Of a DNA stretch of 64,000 nucleotides, positions 17,517 to 26,925 are shown piece after piece. The notes beneath the pieces were generated by a model. It made no database searches and was not told the origin of the DNA. It saw nothing but the letters and a program-made list of their open reading frames with translations. Source of the DNA: AC-32 sp963788215 (GTDB lineage Bacteria > Actinomycetota > Thermoleophilia > Gaiellales > Gaiellaceae); contig CAWBFX010000003.1 in NCBI GenBank assembly GCA_963788215.1, positions 372,001 to 436,000 on the forward strand. Direction: 5' to 3'. Numbering within the stretch: position 1 is the stretch's first letter; every line of letters begins with the position of its first letter. The position numbers and the translations under genes were made by a program.

Positions 17517-17622
17517 CCGCGTCGAGCGATTCCTGGAGGTAGGCGTCGTGCCCGCCGGCGACGGCCTGGGCCGTCCTGTCGATCTGCTCTCGAACCCGTC
17601 GCGTGTCGATGTGCTGCGTCAT
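17437..17622 (-). CDS. small hypothetical protein
   Basis: A 61-residue ORF starting MTQHIDTRRVREQIDRTAQA. AAGGAG lies six bases before the ATG, a good ribosome-binding site. The protein is charged and helical with no membrane segment and no recognised family. Its last 80 bp overlap the 3' end of the kinase on the other strand. Coding status rests on the ribosome-binding site and composition only. Confidence 0.45.
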   Translation of the reverse strand: MTQHIDTRRVREQIDRTAQAVAGGHDAYLQESLDAVSWERRGLLGRLRRGPLTERRPGSAA

Positions 17623-17711
17623 CTGGCGCTCCTTCCAGTTGGTTGACGCAGACCATCCAAGCGGGCCTACATGAGAGAGGCCTTGGAGGGGCCTAAGGGA
17701 GCCCTAAAAAG

Positions 17712-17739
17712 AAGCGGGGCCGCGTGTGCGGCCCCGCTT
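17712..17739. terminator. strong hairpin terminator
   Basis: A 12-bp perfect GC-rich stem (AAGCGGGGCCGC, loop GTGT, GCGGCCCCGCTT) with A- and T-rich flanks. It can end transcription of the minus-strand PASTA protein (stop at 17765) and of the kinase operon from the other side. Confidence 0.85.
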
Positions 17740-17764
17740 TGATGCTCTCCCTCTACCTAGAGGT

Positions 17765-18813
17765 CTAGCGGTGCCGGCCCTTGCCGACGACCAGGTTGAC
17801 CCGTGCGCCGTTGGCCAGGTGGCGGCCGGCGCGTGGGCTCTGGCGCAGGACGTGATTCTTGAGCCGTGCGCTGGAGGCCCGCTTCGTGACCGTGCCGGTC
17901 CGGCAGTGGTGCGACCGGAGGCTTGCCTTCGCCCTCGTGAGCGTCCTGCCGACCACGTTCGGGACCACGCATGGCGGCCTGAACGGCGGTGGCGGAGGCG
18001 GCGGAGGTGGCGGAGGCGGAGGCGGAGGTGGCGGAGGAGGCGGTGGAGGCGGGGTGGCGGAGGCGGCGGAGGTGGCGGAGGCGGCGGAGGTGGCGGAGGC
18101 GGCGCGTTGCTGCCGCTCAGGCTGAAGAGCTGATCGCCGTCCGCGGTCGGGATGCAGTTGACCTTGCGATCCCAGGTGATGCAGCCGGCCGCGAAGCCGC
18201 CGCCGGGGTTCTGCCACGCGGCGCCGCTGTTCGACACCACGCTGCGGTCAGTCCAGCCGAACTGGCCGCCGACGGCGAAGTCCATCCGAGCCTGCACGGA
18301 AACCCAGTAGGTGCCCTGCGTCAGGCTCACTGCGGGCGACAGCGAGATCGTGAAGTCACTCCCGTTGAGCGTGTACGCCTGAGCGAGCCGCTCGGCGACC
18401 ATGGTGCCCGGGAGTCCGGACGAGTCCGTGTAGAACCGGACGTTGAACGCGGCGGACGGGCCGCCGCCGTTGTAGTAGACGCCCATGGCGTCGACGGTGT
18501 CGACGCTCCACTGGGCGGCCGCCGGAACGACGAAATCGTCCGCGAGCTCATCGTCATACGCGTCGAAGTCCGCCTCGAAGTCCTGCGAGCTCGACGAGTT
18601 CGCGCCCGGGTTGTCGAGCTGGCTGTACAGAACGGTGCTAGGGCTCGTGCTATGCCCCGTGACCGTGACGTGGCTCGTCGTGCCTGCCGCCAGCGAAGGC
18701 GCGCGAAGCGCCTGGCCCGCCCCACCACGCGTCGCGGCCAGCGCGGCCGACGAGAACGTGAGCAGGACGAGTCCAAAGGCAAGCGCGACGGGCAACACCC
18801 ATCTCCCCTTCAT
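17765..18813 (-). CDS. exported protein with polyproline hinge and C-terminal PASTA domain, frameshifted in the hinge
   Basis: The start ATG 18813 follows GGGGAAGGGG. Signal peptide (LPVALAFGLVLLTFSSAALA), then a beta-rich domain of about 220 residues (LADDFVVPAAAQWSVDTVDAMGVY, TYWVSVQARM) of the type seen in surface choice-of-anchor proteins. A proline tract of roughly 40 residues follows, then a PASTA unit (CVVPNVVG...HHCRTG...VLRQSPRAG...VNLVVGK). The frame breaks in the proline repeat near 18050-18055, where a base must be added or two removed. Repaired length is about 349 residues. PASTA domains bind peptidoglycan, so the hinge would hold the N-terminal domain away from the wall (inference). 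Confidence 0.8.
17988..18108 (-). repeat. CCN-repeat tract encoding polyproline
   Basis: A run of CCG/CCA/CCT codons read on the minus strand as uninterrupted proline. It is prone to slippage and contains the frame break of its gene. Length polymorphism is likely. Confidence 0.85.
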
Positions 18814-18920
18814 TTAAAGCCCCTTCCCCAATCGACTGAAAGTGCGGCCCCCTCGACCGCTATCTAGGTTCTTACATGTTTGGGGCGAAAAATCAATAGG
18901 AGCATGCAAGAGGTAGACGA

Positions 18921-18946
18921 CGACGGGGCCCCGCAGGGCCCCGTCG
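18921..18946. terminator. hairpin terminator after the propeller-PASTA gene
   Basis: An 11-bp perfect stem (CGACGGGGCCC, loop CGCA, GGGCCCCGTCG) starts 24 bp after the stop of the minus-strand gene ending at 18970. No strong T run follows, so efficiency is uncertain. Confidence 0.65.
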
Positions 18947-18969
18947 CTTGCTGCGCCTGACAGTGCGCC

Positions 18970-21900
18970 TTACCTGCGCCGCGGCCCCTTGCCGACGATC
19001 AGGTTGACCTTGTGGCCGTTGGCGAACCTACGGCCTGCCCGCGGGGACTGCCTGATCACGTGGCCCTTCAGCCTGCGCGAGGAGACCTTGCGCGTGATGT
19101 TGCCCACGCGGCAGTGGCGCTGCCGGATCCTCGTCTTCGCCCTGCCGAGCCCGTTGCCGATCACGTTCGGAACCACGCAGGGCGGCCTGGAGGGCGGAGG
19201 CGGCGGTGGTGGTGGCGGAGGCGGCGGAGGCGGTGGTGGAGGAGGCGGCGGAGGTGGCGGAGGCGGAGGCGGGGGTGGTGGCGGAGGCGGAGGTGGTGGC
19301 GGAGGTGGTGGCGGCGGAGGTGGCGGAGGCGGCCCACCGCCCGCGAGGCGGTAGACGTACGCCCCGCGGCTTCGCGTCCAGGCGGAGAGCGTCGTCGCGC
19401 CGCGGTCGATCTGGAGGTCCCAGATCATCGAGTGCGGCATCCCGTTGTCAAAGCGGAACCAGGCCGGCGAGGCGGCGTCGATGTCCTCGGTGTAGAAGAC
19501 CCCGAAGTCCGTTCCCGCATAGACCACTGCCGGGTTGTTCGGGTCGACGATGACCGAGTCGACCGGGATGTCAGGCAGGTCGCCGGACTTGTCGAGCCAC
19601 GCGAAGGTGGCGCAGTTCGCCGCGCAGGTCACCTGGAAGAGGTGGCCCGGCGTCGTCGGGGTGTTCGCGTTGAAGCCGCCGACGGCCGCGTAGCCGGTCG
19701 CGAGCGAGCGATCGGCCGTCGTCGGGTCAAGCGCGATCCCGAGGACCGGCCGGTTCGGCAGAACGGTGTTGCTGTCGGTCACGTTGACCCAGTTCGCCTG
19801 GTTCGCCACGCCGGTGCCCATGTTGAAGCCGATCCAGACGTTGCCGTCGTTGGTGCCGGCGATCGCCTGGGAATCCCACTTCGGCGAGTACTTGATCTGG
19901 TTGATGTACGAGCGGTCGGCGAGCGTGCCCTTCGTCAGGTCCGGGCTCGTGATGTACCAGTTCGCGGTGCCCGTAGCGCCGCCGATGCTCTCCCAGACGC
20001 GGTACGTGCCGTCGAGCAGGTGACCGCAACCGGTCGTCGCGCCGGCAGGACCGCAGTCGTCGCCGCCGGGGATCCCGCCGTGGAAGATGTCGATCGGCTG
20101 GACGAACGACTTCCTGTTGTCGCTGCTCCAGCCGCCGCCGAAGCCGCCCCACCCGCCGCCGTGGAGGCAGGTGTTGCTCGCGCTCGAGACGCAGCGGGAC
20201 AGCGCGCCGCCGTTGTTGGTCGTGTAGTAGCGCGGGTACTGGCCCTCGGTCGAGCCGGAGCCGACCGGATCGATCCGGCCGAGGAAGCCGTCGCCCCCGG
20301 TGACCAGGTTCCACTGCACGGGGCCGTTGAAGCCGCCGTTGGGGAATCCGGCCGCGCTCGGGCCGTTGTCCTGCGCGCCGCCGACTGCCGATGGGCTTGT
20401 CGAGGTCGCGAAGTAGCCGCTGATATCGCCCGAGTAGAACTCGATCGTGTTCAGCCCGTCGTCCATGTTGAAGAAGTTGGCCGGGCCGGAAGCCGTCGTG
20501 GCCTGCGTCGTCGCGAACATGCCGCCGTCGCTGCCGATCAGCAGCAGGTCGGACGAGCCCGGCACGAAGGCGAGCGCGTGCTGGTCGACGTGGACGGTCT
20601 CACCGCCGCCGTAACCGCAGGTCAGGTCGGTCAGGCTCGAGCCGTTCCGCGTGCCCCGCCAGACGTCGTACGTGTCGACGAAGATCTTGTCGGCGTCGTT
20701 CGGGTCGACGGCGATGCCCTGGTCGTACCAGTTCTGGTTGTAGTTGCCGCCGCACTGGTCGAGATCCAGGGCGGGGCCGGACGTGTGCGTCATGAAATGC
20801 CACGAGGCGCCGGCATCGTTCGACTGCCACATCCCGAGCTGGGTGCCGGGCGTGCTGACGATCTGCTGCGCCTGTGCGTAGATCGTGTTCGGGTCACTCG
20901 GCGCGATCGCGATGTCGATCCGGCCGAGCTGGTCGCCGGTGGCGGCGTTGCCGCCGTAGTCGACGCCGCTGCCGGCGTGCATCGGCTGCACCCGGGGTGT
21001 ACGGCCCCGCGGGCTCACTCGTCCCGAAGACGAACCCGTTCGCGTCGCTCGCGATCGAGGCGAAGTTCGGGCACCCGCTCGCGCCGATGTCCGCGGCGTA
21101 GATCCCGTTCGCGCCGTTGTTGCCGAGGTCGTACTGGACCGCCGTGGCGAACCCGCGGGTGCCGACAGCCGCGATGATCCGGGTCGTCTCGCCGACGTTC
21201 TCCAACTCGAGGCCGGTGACGTCCTGGCGGTCGCCGCCCGCGAGCAGGGCGCAGGGGCCGCTCCAGTTCGAGCCGCCGTCGTAGGAGATGAAGATCCCCT
21301 TCTTCGTGCCGGCGACGACGTTCTGGCTGTTGTTCGGGTCGACCCGGACCTTGCCGACGGCGTCGTACTGCGGGTACTGCCCGGCGGGCTCGTCGTACGC
21401 CGCGCCGAAGACGTCCGCCCCGAGCACCGTCCAGTGGGCGCCGGCGTCGGTGGTCTTGAGGATGCCCTGGCTGCCCATGGAGAAGGAGCCGAAGTTGAGG
21501 TCGCCGGTGCCGGCGTAGACCGTGTTGTGGTCGTTGGGGTCGATCGCGAGGGTGTCGATGTCGATCGCGGAGATGAGCGGATCGTCGGTCGTGACCGTCC
21601 ACGACGTGGTGGTCGAGCAGCAGTTGGTCGTCTTCCAGACGCCGCCGCCGACACTGGCCGCATACGCGACGATCGAGCCGTTGCTGGTCGTCGTCGGGTC
21701 GACGACGATCGAGTTCACCCGGCCCTCGGTCTTGTGATAGTTGTAACAATTCTGGCAGCCGTCCATCGATTCCGGCTGCGGGCCGAGCGGTGACCAGCTG
21801 CCGCCTACCGGAGCCCGGTCAGGCAGACGGGCTGCCTGGCGGGCTGCGATGCGCAGCCAGGCCGGGTTGTAGTGCCCGGTCGGATACGTCAGCCGCGTGT

Positions 21901-22075
21901 TCCAGTACGAGTCGGCTGCGCCGAGCTCTTCGGTTCCGCCCTGCACAGGGAGGTCCTTGACCGCGCCCTGCGCGCTGGGCGACCCGCTGCCCACATGCTT
22001 GCTCCCCGCGACCGCCAGCGCCGTGAACAGCGCAAGGCCGGCGATCGCAACCAACACGATCCTCATCCGTGACAT
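18970..22075 (-). CDS. exported BNR/VPS10-type beta-propeller with polyproline hinge and PASTA domain
   Basis: About 1,034 residues after repairing one extra base in the G4 run at 20994-20997. Signal peptide (MRIVLVAIAGLALFTALAVAG), then many sialidase/sortilin-like blades: repeated pieces such as NTVYAGTGDL, GTKKGIFISYDGGSNW, NDAGASWHFM and VVYAGTDFGVFYTED. A tract of about 46 prolines leads to a PASTA unit (CVVPNVIG...RHCRVG...VIRQSPRAG...VNLIVGK). The ATG at 22075 follows GGGGAGAGGG. No sialidase catalytic residues are claimed; such propellers usually bind glycans or proteins. Probably wall-associated. Confidence 0.85.
19193..19334 (-). repeat. CCN-repeat tract encoding about 46 prolines
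   Basis: GGC/GGA/GGT repeats on the plus strand read as continuous proline on the coding strand, between the propeller and the PASTA domain. The apparent polyglycine reading on the plus strand is a shadow. Confidence 0.85.
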
Positions 22076-22199
22076 TCGCCCTCTCCCCGTTGAATGCTCA
22101 GTTGCGCACCGGCCTACCGGCCGGCGAGCCAGATGTAGTCGTTCATATCACCTCGGCGTCCCGAAATCAACGGAACGCGAAGGGGTTCTCGGGCCTACG

Positions 22200-22397
22200 T
22201 CAGGACGAAAACGGGCGCCACTCGGCGAAGTCCCACGTGTCGCCGCCGCACAGCGGGCAGCGGATGTCGTCGCTCGACGTGACGGCGCCGTAGCCGCAGT
22301 CGAGGCAGCGGAGCTCGGCCTTCGGCCCCGGCTTCGAAGGCCGCATAGCCGGCGTTTCTTGCGGTGCGTAAGTCTCGTTCCCCCGGATGACGGTCAC
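22200..22397 (-). CDS. small rubredoxin-like zinc-ribbon protein
   Basis: 65 residues with LRCLDCGYGAV and IRCPLCGGDTWDF, two CxxC knuckles 18 residues apart, forming a classical zinc ribbon. The N-terminal 25 residues are flexible. It is divergent from the MmpL-like gene across 63 bp. The region between it and the propeller gene (22076-22199) holds only that gene's leader. Function unknown; such ribbons often bind nucleic acid or stabilise a partner. Confidence 0.7.
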   Translation of the reverse strand: MTVIRGNETYAPQETPAMRPSKPGPKAELRCLDCGYGAVTSSDDIRCPLCGGDTWDFAEWRPFSS

Positions 22398-22460
22398 CTC
22401 TGACTCCCTCCCTCACGGTGTGCTGGCCGACGTTCTTCCCGGCGGGTAGGCCTATAAACG

Positions 22461-24542
22461 GTGCAGCATGATTCCGTGATCGAGGCGCTCTCCGACCTCG
22501 CCGTCCGGGCGCCCCGCCGGGTGCTTCTCGGCGCCGCTCTCTTCGCCGTGGTTGGCGCCGCCTTCGGCCTGGAGACCCCGCGCCTGCTCGGCCGCGGGGT
22601 GAACGAGTTCGTCGCGAGCGGCAGCGAGAGCATCCGCGCCCAGACGGCGATCCAGCGGGCCTCGGGGCTGTCGGCCGCCCCGGAGGTGCTCGTTCTCGTC
22701 GACCGCCCGACAGCCGCGCGCGTGCGCCGCGTCCAGTCCGTCCTCCGCGGCGAGCCCACGTTTCCCGTGCTCGCGAAGCCGCTGCTCTCGCGCGACCGGA
22801 GCGAGGCGATCGTGCCGGCCTACGCGCGCGCGACCGTCTCCGAGCACGCCTGGTCGCTCGCGGCGGAGCGAGTGGCGAGCGAGTTGCGGCCCATGCCCGG
22901 CGTCGCCGTCGGCGGTCCCGCGATCGCGATCACGCAGGTCAACGACCAGGTCGAGCACGATCTGACCCACGCGGAGGAGCTCGCGTTTCCCCTCCTGTTC
23001 GTGCTTGCGCTCTGGATCTTCCGCAGTCTCGTGGCCGCGTTGCTCCCACTCGTCTGCGGCGCGCTCACGATTCTCGGCTCGCTGCTGATGCTGCGCGTGC
23101 TGAACGCCGTCTCGCCCGTGTCGAGCTACGCGCTCAACATCGTCACCGGCGCCGGGCTCGGCCTGGGAATCGACTACAGCCTCCTGCTCGTCTCGCGCTT
23201 TCGCGAGGAGCTCGCGCGGCGCGGCCCGGGCGCCGAGGCGGTGCGGGCGACGGTCGCGACCGCGGGAAGGACGGTTGCGTACAGCTCCGTGACCGTGGGC
23301 GCGGCGATCGCCACGCTCGCGGTCTTCCCGCTCGGGTTCCTACGGTCGATGGGCATCGCCGGTGGGCTCGTCGGCCCGTTGGCGGGGCTGATCGCGCTGA
23401 CGGTGCTGCCCGCGCTTTTCATCCTGCTCGGAGCGCGCGTGAATGCGCTTTCCCCGGCGCGCTGGCGGCGGGCCCTGGAGCGGACGGAGGTCGACCGAAG
23501 CGGTGGCTGGTACCGCCTCGCGCACGCGCTCATGCGCCGACCGGTCCCGGTGGCGGTGGCCGCGACCGCACTCCTGCTCGTGCTCGGCCTGCCGTTCCTG
23601 TCGATCCGCTTCACCGGCGTCGATGCCTCCGTCCTGCCCCCGAGCGCGAGCTCGCGCGTCGTCGACACGGCTCTCCGCACCGACTTCGCGCCAACCGTGG
23701 CCTCGCCGGCCTACGCGGTGCTGCACGCCGACGCGGCTCGCGCGCGCGAGTACTCAGTGGCCGTCCGCGGGCTGCCGCAGGCCGCGCTCGTCCTGCCGCC
23801 GCGGCGACTGTCGCCGGGCGCCTGGGAGCTGCGCGCGTCGTCGGGACAGCCGTTCCTCGCGGACGCCTCCCAGCGGCTCGTCCGTGGGATGCGCTCGCTC
23901 CGGGGCGACGCCCTCGTGGGCGGCGCGACGGCGCAGTTCCTCGACCAGAAGCACGCGCTCGGGTCTCGCCTCGCGCTGGCGATCGGCCTGCTCTGCGTCG
24001 TCACCTTCCTGCTGCTGTACCGGGCGACGGAGTCGCTCGTCCTGCCGCTGAAGACGCTCGTCATGAACGCGCTCACGCTCGCCGCGACCTTCGGGATCCT
24101 CGTCTACGTCTTCCAGGACGGCCGGCTCGAGGGACTGTTCGACTACCGCGGCCAGGGCGCGCTCCAGCTGACGCAGCCGGTGCTGCTGTTCGCGGTCGCC
24201 TTCGGGCTCGCGACCGACTACGGCGTCTTTCTGCTGCTGCGGATCAAGGAGGGCTGGGACTCAGGCCTGCCGAACCGCGAGGCCGTCGCGACCGGGCTCG
24301 AGCGCACCGGCCGGATCGTGACCGCGGCCGCTCTGCTCTTCTGCGTCGCGGTCGGCTCGTTCGCGACCTCGCAGGTGATCCTGGTCAAGGAGGTCGGCGT
24401 CGGGATCGCGCTCGCGGTCCTGATCGACGCGACGATCGTCCGCGCGCTGCTCGTCCCGTCGTTGATGGCGATCCTCGGCCGCTGGAACTGGTGGCCGGGG
24501 CGACGGCATCGCTCGCCGCCCCGGCCGCCGGTTCGCCGCTAG
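22461..24542 (+). CDS. MmpL/RND-family membrane transporter
   Basis: 693 residues arranged as two similar halves. Each has one leading helix, a periplasmic loop and a bundle of five or six helices. Family positions are clear: GAGLGLGIDYSLLLVSRFRE in the first half and FGLATDYGVFLLLRIKEGW in the second, both carrying the aspartate/tyrosine pair of the proton relay. MmpL proteins export lipids or hydrophobic compounds. Start is GTG 22461 or the in-frame GTG 22476. No lipid-synthesis neighbours are present, so the substrate is open. Confidence 0.88.
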   Translation: MQHDSVIEALSDLAVRAPRRVLLGAALFAVVGAAFGLETPRLLGRGVNEFVASGSESIRAQTAIQRASGLSAAPEVLVLVDRPTAARVRRVQSVLRGEPTFPVLAKPLLSRDRSEAIVPAYARATVSEHAWSLAAERVASELRPMPGVAVGGPAIAITQVNDQVEHDLTHAEELAFPLLFVLALWIFRSLVAALLPLVCGALTILGSLLMLRVLNAVSPVSSYALNIVTGAGLGLGIDYSLLLVSRFREELARRGPGAEAVRATVATAGRTVAYSSVTVGAAIATLAVFPLGFLRSMGIAGGLVGPLAGLIALTVLPALFILLGARVNALSPARWRRALERTEVDRSGGWYRLAHALMRRPVPVAVAATALLLVLGLPFLSIRFTGVDASVLPPSASSRVVDTALRTDFAPTVASPAYAVLHADAARAREYSVAVRGLPQAALVLPPRRLSPGAWELRASSGQPFLADASQRLVRGMRSLRGDALVGGATAQFLDQKHALGSRLALAIGLLCVVTFLLLYRATESLVLPLKTLVMNALTLAATFGILVYVFQDGRLEGLFDYRGQGALQLTQPVLLFAVAFGLATDYGVFLLLRIKEGWDSGLPNREAVATGLERTGRIVTAAALLFCVAVGSFATSQVILVKEVGVGIALAVLIDATIVRALLVPSLMAILGRWNWWPGRRHRSPPRPPVRR

Positions 24543-24994
24543 GCCTGCCGCGCGCGGAAGCGGCCCAGCCTGGACGACTCGCGCGCGGGTGCGCGCTCGG
24601 TCTCCGGGCGGCGCGCGAAGGCCCACGCGAGGCGGGTCAGTGTCAGCGCGCCGAGCATCAGGCCGAAGTCGCGGAGCGCGATGTCGTAGTACTCCGGCGG
24701 GTTGTTCGTCAGCAGGTTGACGACGATCCCCGCGAGCCACGCCGAGACGAGGGGCCCGCCGATCACCGGTGCAACGGCCACGACGAGGCCCGCGACAATC
24801 TCCACGCCGCCGACGAAGTACATGAAGTCCTGACCGCTCCCGGGAACGATGTTGTTGATCCAGGGCGCCAGGTAGTCGGGCCAGTGCACCGTCCAGTTGA
24901 AGAACTTGTCGAGCCCGAACAGAATCGGCGCGACGGTGAAGCCGATCCGCAGGAGCCGGTAGGCATCGCGGGCCGCACGTGCTTCGGTTGTCAT
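24539..24994 (-). CDS. DoxX-like four-helix membrane protein
   Basis: About 151 residues. The start ATG at 24994 is chosen because GGAGGTGA lies just before it. Four hydrophobic helices surround a conserved-looking FGLDKFFNWTVHWPDYLAPW segment typical of the DoxX/quinol-oxidase-associated family. It ends in a basic cytoplasmic tail and overlaps the MmpL end by 4 bp in convergent orientation. It is downstream of the methyltransferase gene, 23 bp apart. Likely membrane redox or thiol homeostasis by family association. Confidence 0.8.
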   Translation of the reverse strand: MTTEARAARDAYRLLRIGFTVAPILFGLDKFFNWTVHWPDYLAPWINNIVPGSGQDFMYFVGGVEIVAGLVVAVAPVIGGPLVSAWLAGIVVNLLTNNPPEYYDIALRDFGLMLGALTLTRLAWAFARRPETERAPARESSRLGRFRARQA

Positions 24995-25017
24995 CTCGTT
25001 CACCTCCATGTGGTTGG

Positions 25018-25584
25018 TCATGCGGCGAGCCTGGCCCGGAACGCAGCGAGCTCCTCGCGCTCGGCGACCAGGACGCGCCGGTGGAACTGGATGAGGACGG
25101 CGCCGCCGGGGAGCAGGCGCCCGCCCGCCGAGGCGAGCAGCCGCCGATACGGGCCGAGGCCGTCGCCGGGCGCGAAGATCGCCTCGTCCGGCTCGGACGC
25201 CAGCTCGGGATGGCGCACGCGAGCGCCTTCCGGCAGGTACGGCAGGTTGGCGACGATCAGGTCGAACTCGCCGGGCAGCGGCTCGAGCAGGTCTCCGCGG
25301 CGAACGTGCACGCGGTCGGAGACGCCCAGCCGAAGCGCGTTCCGCGATGCGAGGGCCACGGCGGCCGGGCTCGTGTCGCTCGCCCAGATCTCGGCGTCCG
25401 GCGCCTGCTGAGCCAGCCCGAGCGCGATCGCGCCCGAGCCGGTGCCGACGTCGGCCACGCATGCGCCGCACCCGCGGATCCGCTCGGCGGCGGCCGCGAC
25501 GAGCTGCTCCGTCGCGGGCCTGGGCGTCATCACGAGCCCCGGCGCGGTCAGAAGCGGCGCCTCGCAGAAGGTCGTCGTCCCCAT
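25018..25584 (-). CDS. PrmC/HemK-like class I methyltransferase
   Basis: About 188 residues from the ATG of MGTTTFCEAPLLTAPG. The SAM-binding motif VADVGTGSGAIALGLA and the HemK-type tetrapeptide in modified form (ANLPYLPE, where NPPY is usual) identify the superfamily. MTPRPATEQLV matches the conserved entry loop. The N-terminal substrate domain of PrmC is missing, so release-factor methylation is doubtful and another glutamine/small-molecule substrate is possible. An upstream ATG at 25662 is rejected because the added stretch is not protein-like. Confidence 0.8.
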   Translation of the reverse strand: MGTTTFCEAPLLTAPGLVMTPRPATEQLVAAAAERIRGCGACVADVGTGSGAIALGLAQQAPDAEIWASDTSPAAVALASRNALRLGVSDRVHVRRGDLLEPLPGEFDLIVANLPYLPEGARVRHPELASEPDEAIFAPGDGLGPYRRLLASAGGRLLPGGAVLIQFHRRVLVAEREELAAFRARLAA

Positions 25585-25676
25585 CGCCTTCCTTCGTGTC
25601 GCGCCGAGACGGGTCCTTACCCGTAAGAACCGGCTCGCGCCCGGCACCAACGAGAGACACACGCGAAGGAGACGAA

Positions 25677-26925
25677 ATGAACAGGTTCGAGCTGGTGATC
25701 GTGGGCGGCGGGCTCGCCGCCGCGCGGGCGATCAGGGAGTACCGGGCCGCGGGCGGCTCGGGCTCGATCGCCCTGCTGAGCCGGGAGCAGTCGCTTCCGT
25801 ACCACCGCCCGCCCCTTGTCCAAGCGCTACCTGCGCGGCGAGGTCGACCGGGAGGGGACCCTCGTCGAGCCACAGGAGTTCTACGACGAGAACGGAGTCG
25901 AGCTGCTGCTCGGCACCGAGGTAACGGCGGTCGATCCGCGGGAGCGTGCGGTCCGGACCGCGGACGGCGCCTACGCGTATGCCAAGCTCCTGCTTGCGAC
26001 CGGCGCCCAGCCGCGCACGCTCGACGTCCCCGGCGCCGACCTGCCGGGCGTCTTCAGCCTCCGCTCGGTCGAGGACTCGACCGCGATCCGAGAAGCCGCG
26101 GGGCAGGCGCGCGACGCCGTCGTCGTCGGCAGCGGCTTCATCGGCATGGAGGTCGCGGCGTCGCTGACCGAGCTCGGGCTCGACGTCAGCCTCCTCAGCC
26201 GCGACGTCGAGCTGTTCGCGTCGCTGCGCTCGCCCGAGATCTCCGACCACCTGGTCGCGCTCTACCGGCGGCGCGGGGTCGACGTGATCCGCGGCGACGA
26301 GGTGCGCGCCTTCCACGGCGGCGACCGCCTCGACACCGTCGAGCTCCGCTCCGGGCGGAAGCTCGGCGCAGGCCTGGCGGTCGTTGGCGTCGGCGTGCAG
26401 CCGGCGGTCTCCTTCCTCGCCGGGAGCGGGATCTCGACCGACGACGGGATCCTGGTGGACGAAAAGTTCGAGACCAACGTGCCCGGCGTCTTCGCCGTCG
26501 GCGACGTGGCGCGCTTCTTCGATCCGGTCTTCGGCCGCTCGCGGCGGATCGAGCACTGGTCGAACGCGAGCTACCAGGGCGCCGAGGCGGGCAAGGTCCT
26601 GGCCGGCGCGGGAGGCGGCTACGACGCGGTCTCGACGTTCTTCACCGAGTCGTTCGGGCTGCCGCTGAAGGTCTTCGGCGACACCTCGCGCCACGACGAG
26701 CGGGTCGCGCGCGGCTCGTTCGCGGCAGGCGACGCGATCGTCTTCTACCTCGAGCGCGGCCGCCTGGCCGGCACGCTGCACACCGGGCAGGACGATGAAA
26801 CGGAGGCGGCGCTGAAGGAGCTGATCGCCGCGCACGCCTCGCCTCGAAAGCTCGAGCTGCTGGCCGACGAGACGGTCTCTCTCGAAGAGGCGTTCGCGAC
26901 GAGCGTGGCCCTACCGCGCGTCTAG
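25677..26925 (+). CDS. ferredoxin-reductase-like FAD/NAD(P)H oxidoreductase, frameshifted
   Basis: Start ATG 25677 follows GAAGGAGACGAA. The FAD motif VIVGGGLAAARAIREY, the NAD motif VVVGSGFIGMEVAASL and the third motif NVPGVFAVGDVARF belong to the rubredoxin/putidaredoxin-reductase family, with its C-terminal reductase domain. The frame breaks at TT 25816-25817. Removing one T joins LPYHRPPL to SKRYLRGEVDRE, the exact family sequence, giving about 415 residues. It would reduce a ferredoxin or Rieske-type partner, none of which is seen nearby. Confidence 0.88.

Noticed and set aside
17988..18108. Short GGC-rich repeats resembling a repeat array
   Set aside because: No spacers of constant length and the repeats read as proline codons of an exported protein; not a CRISPR array.
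19012..21177. 721-codon plus-strand ORF opposite the propeller-PASTA gene
   Set aside because: It is Arg/Val-rich with a polyglycine/tryptophan stretch, has no family motifs and mirrors the proline tract and blades of the real minus-strand gene.
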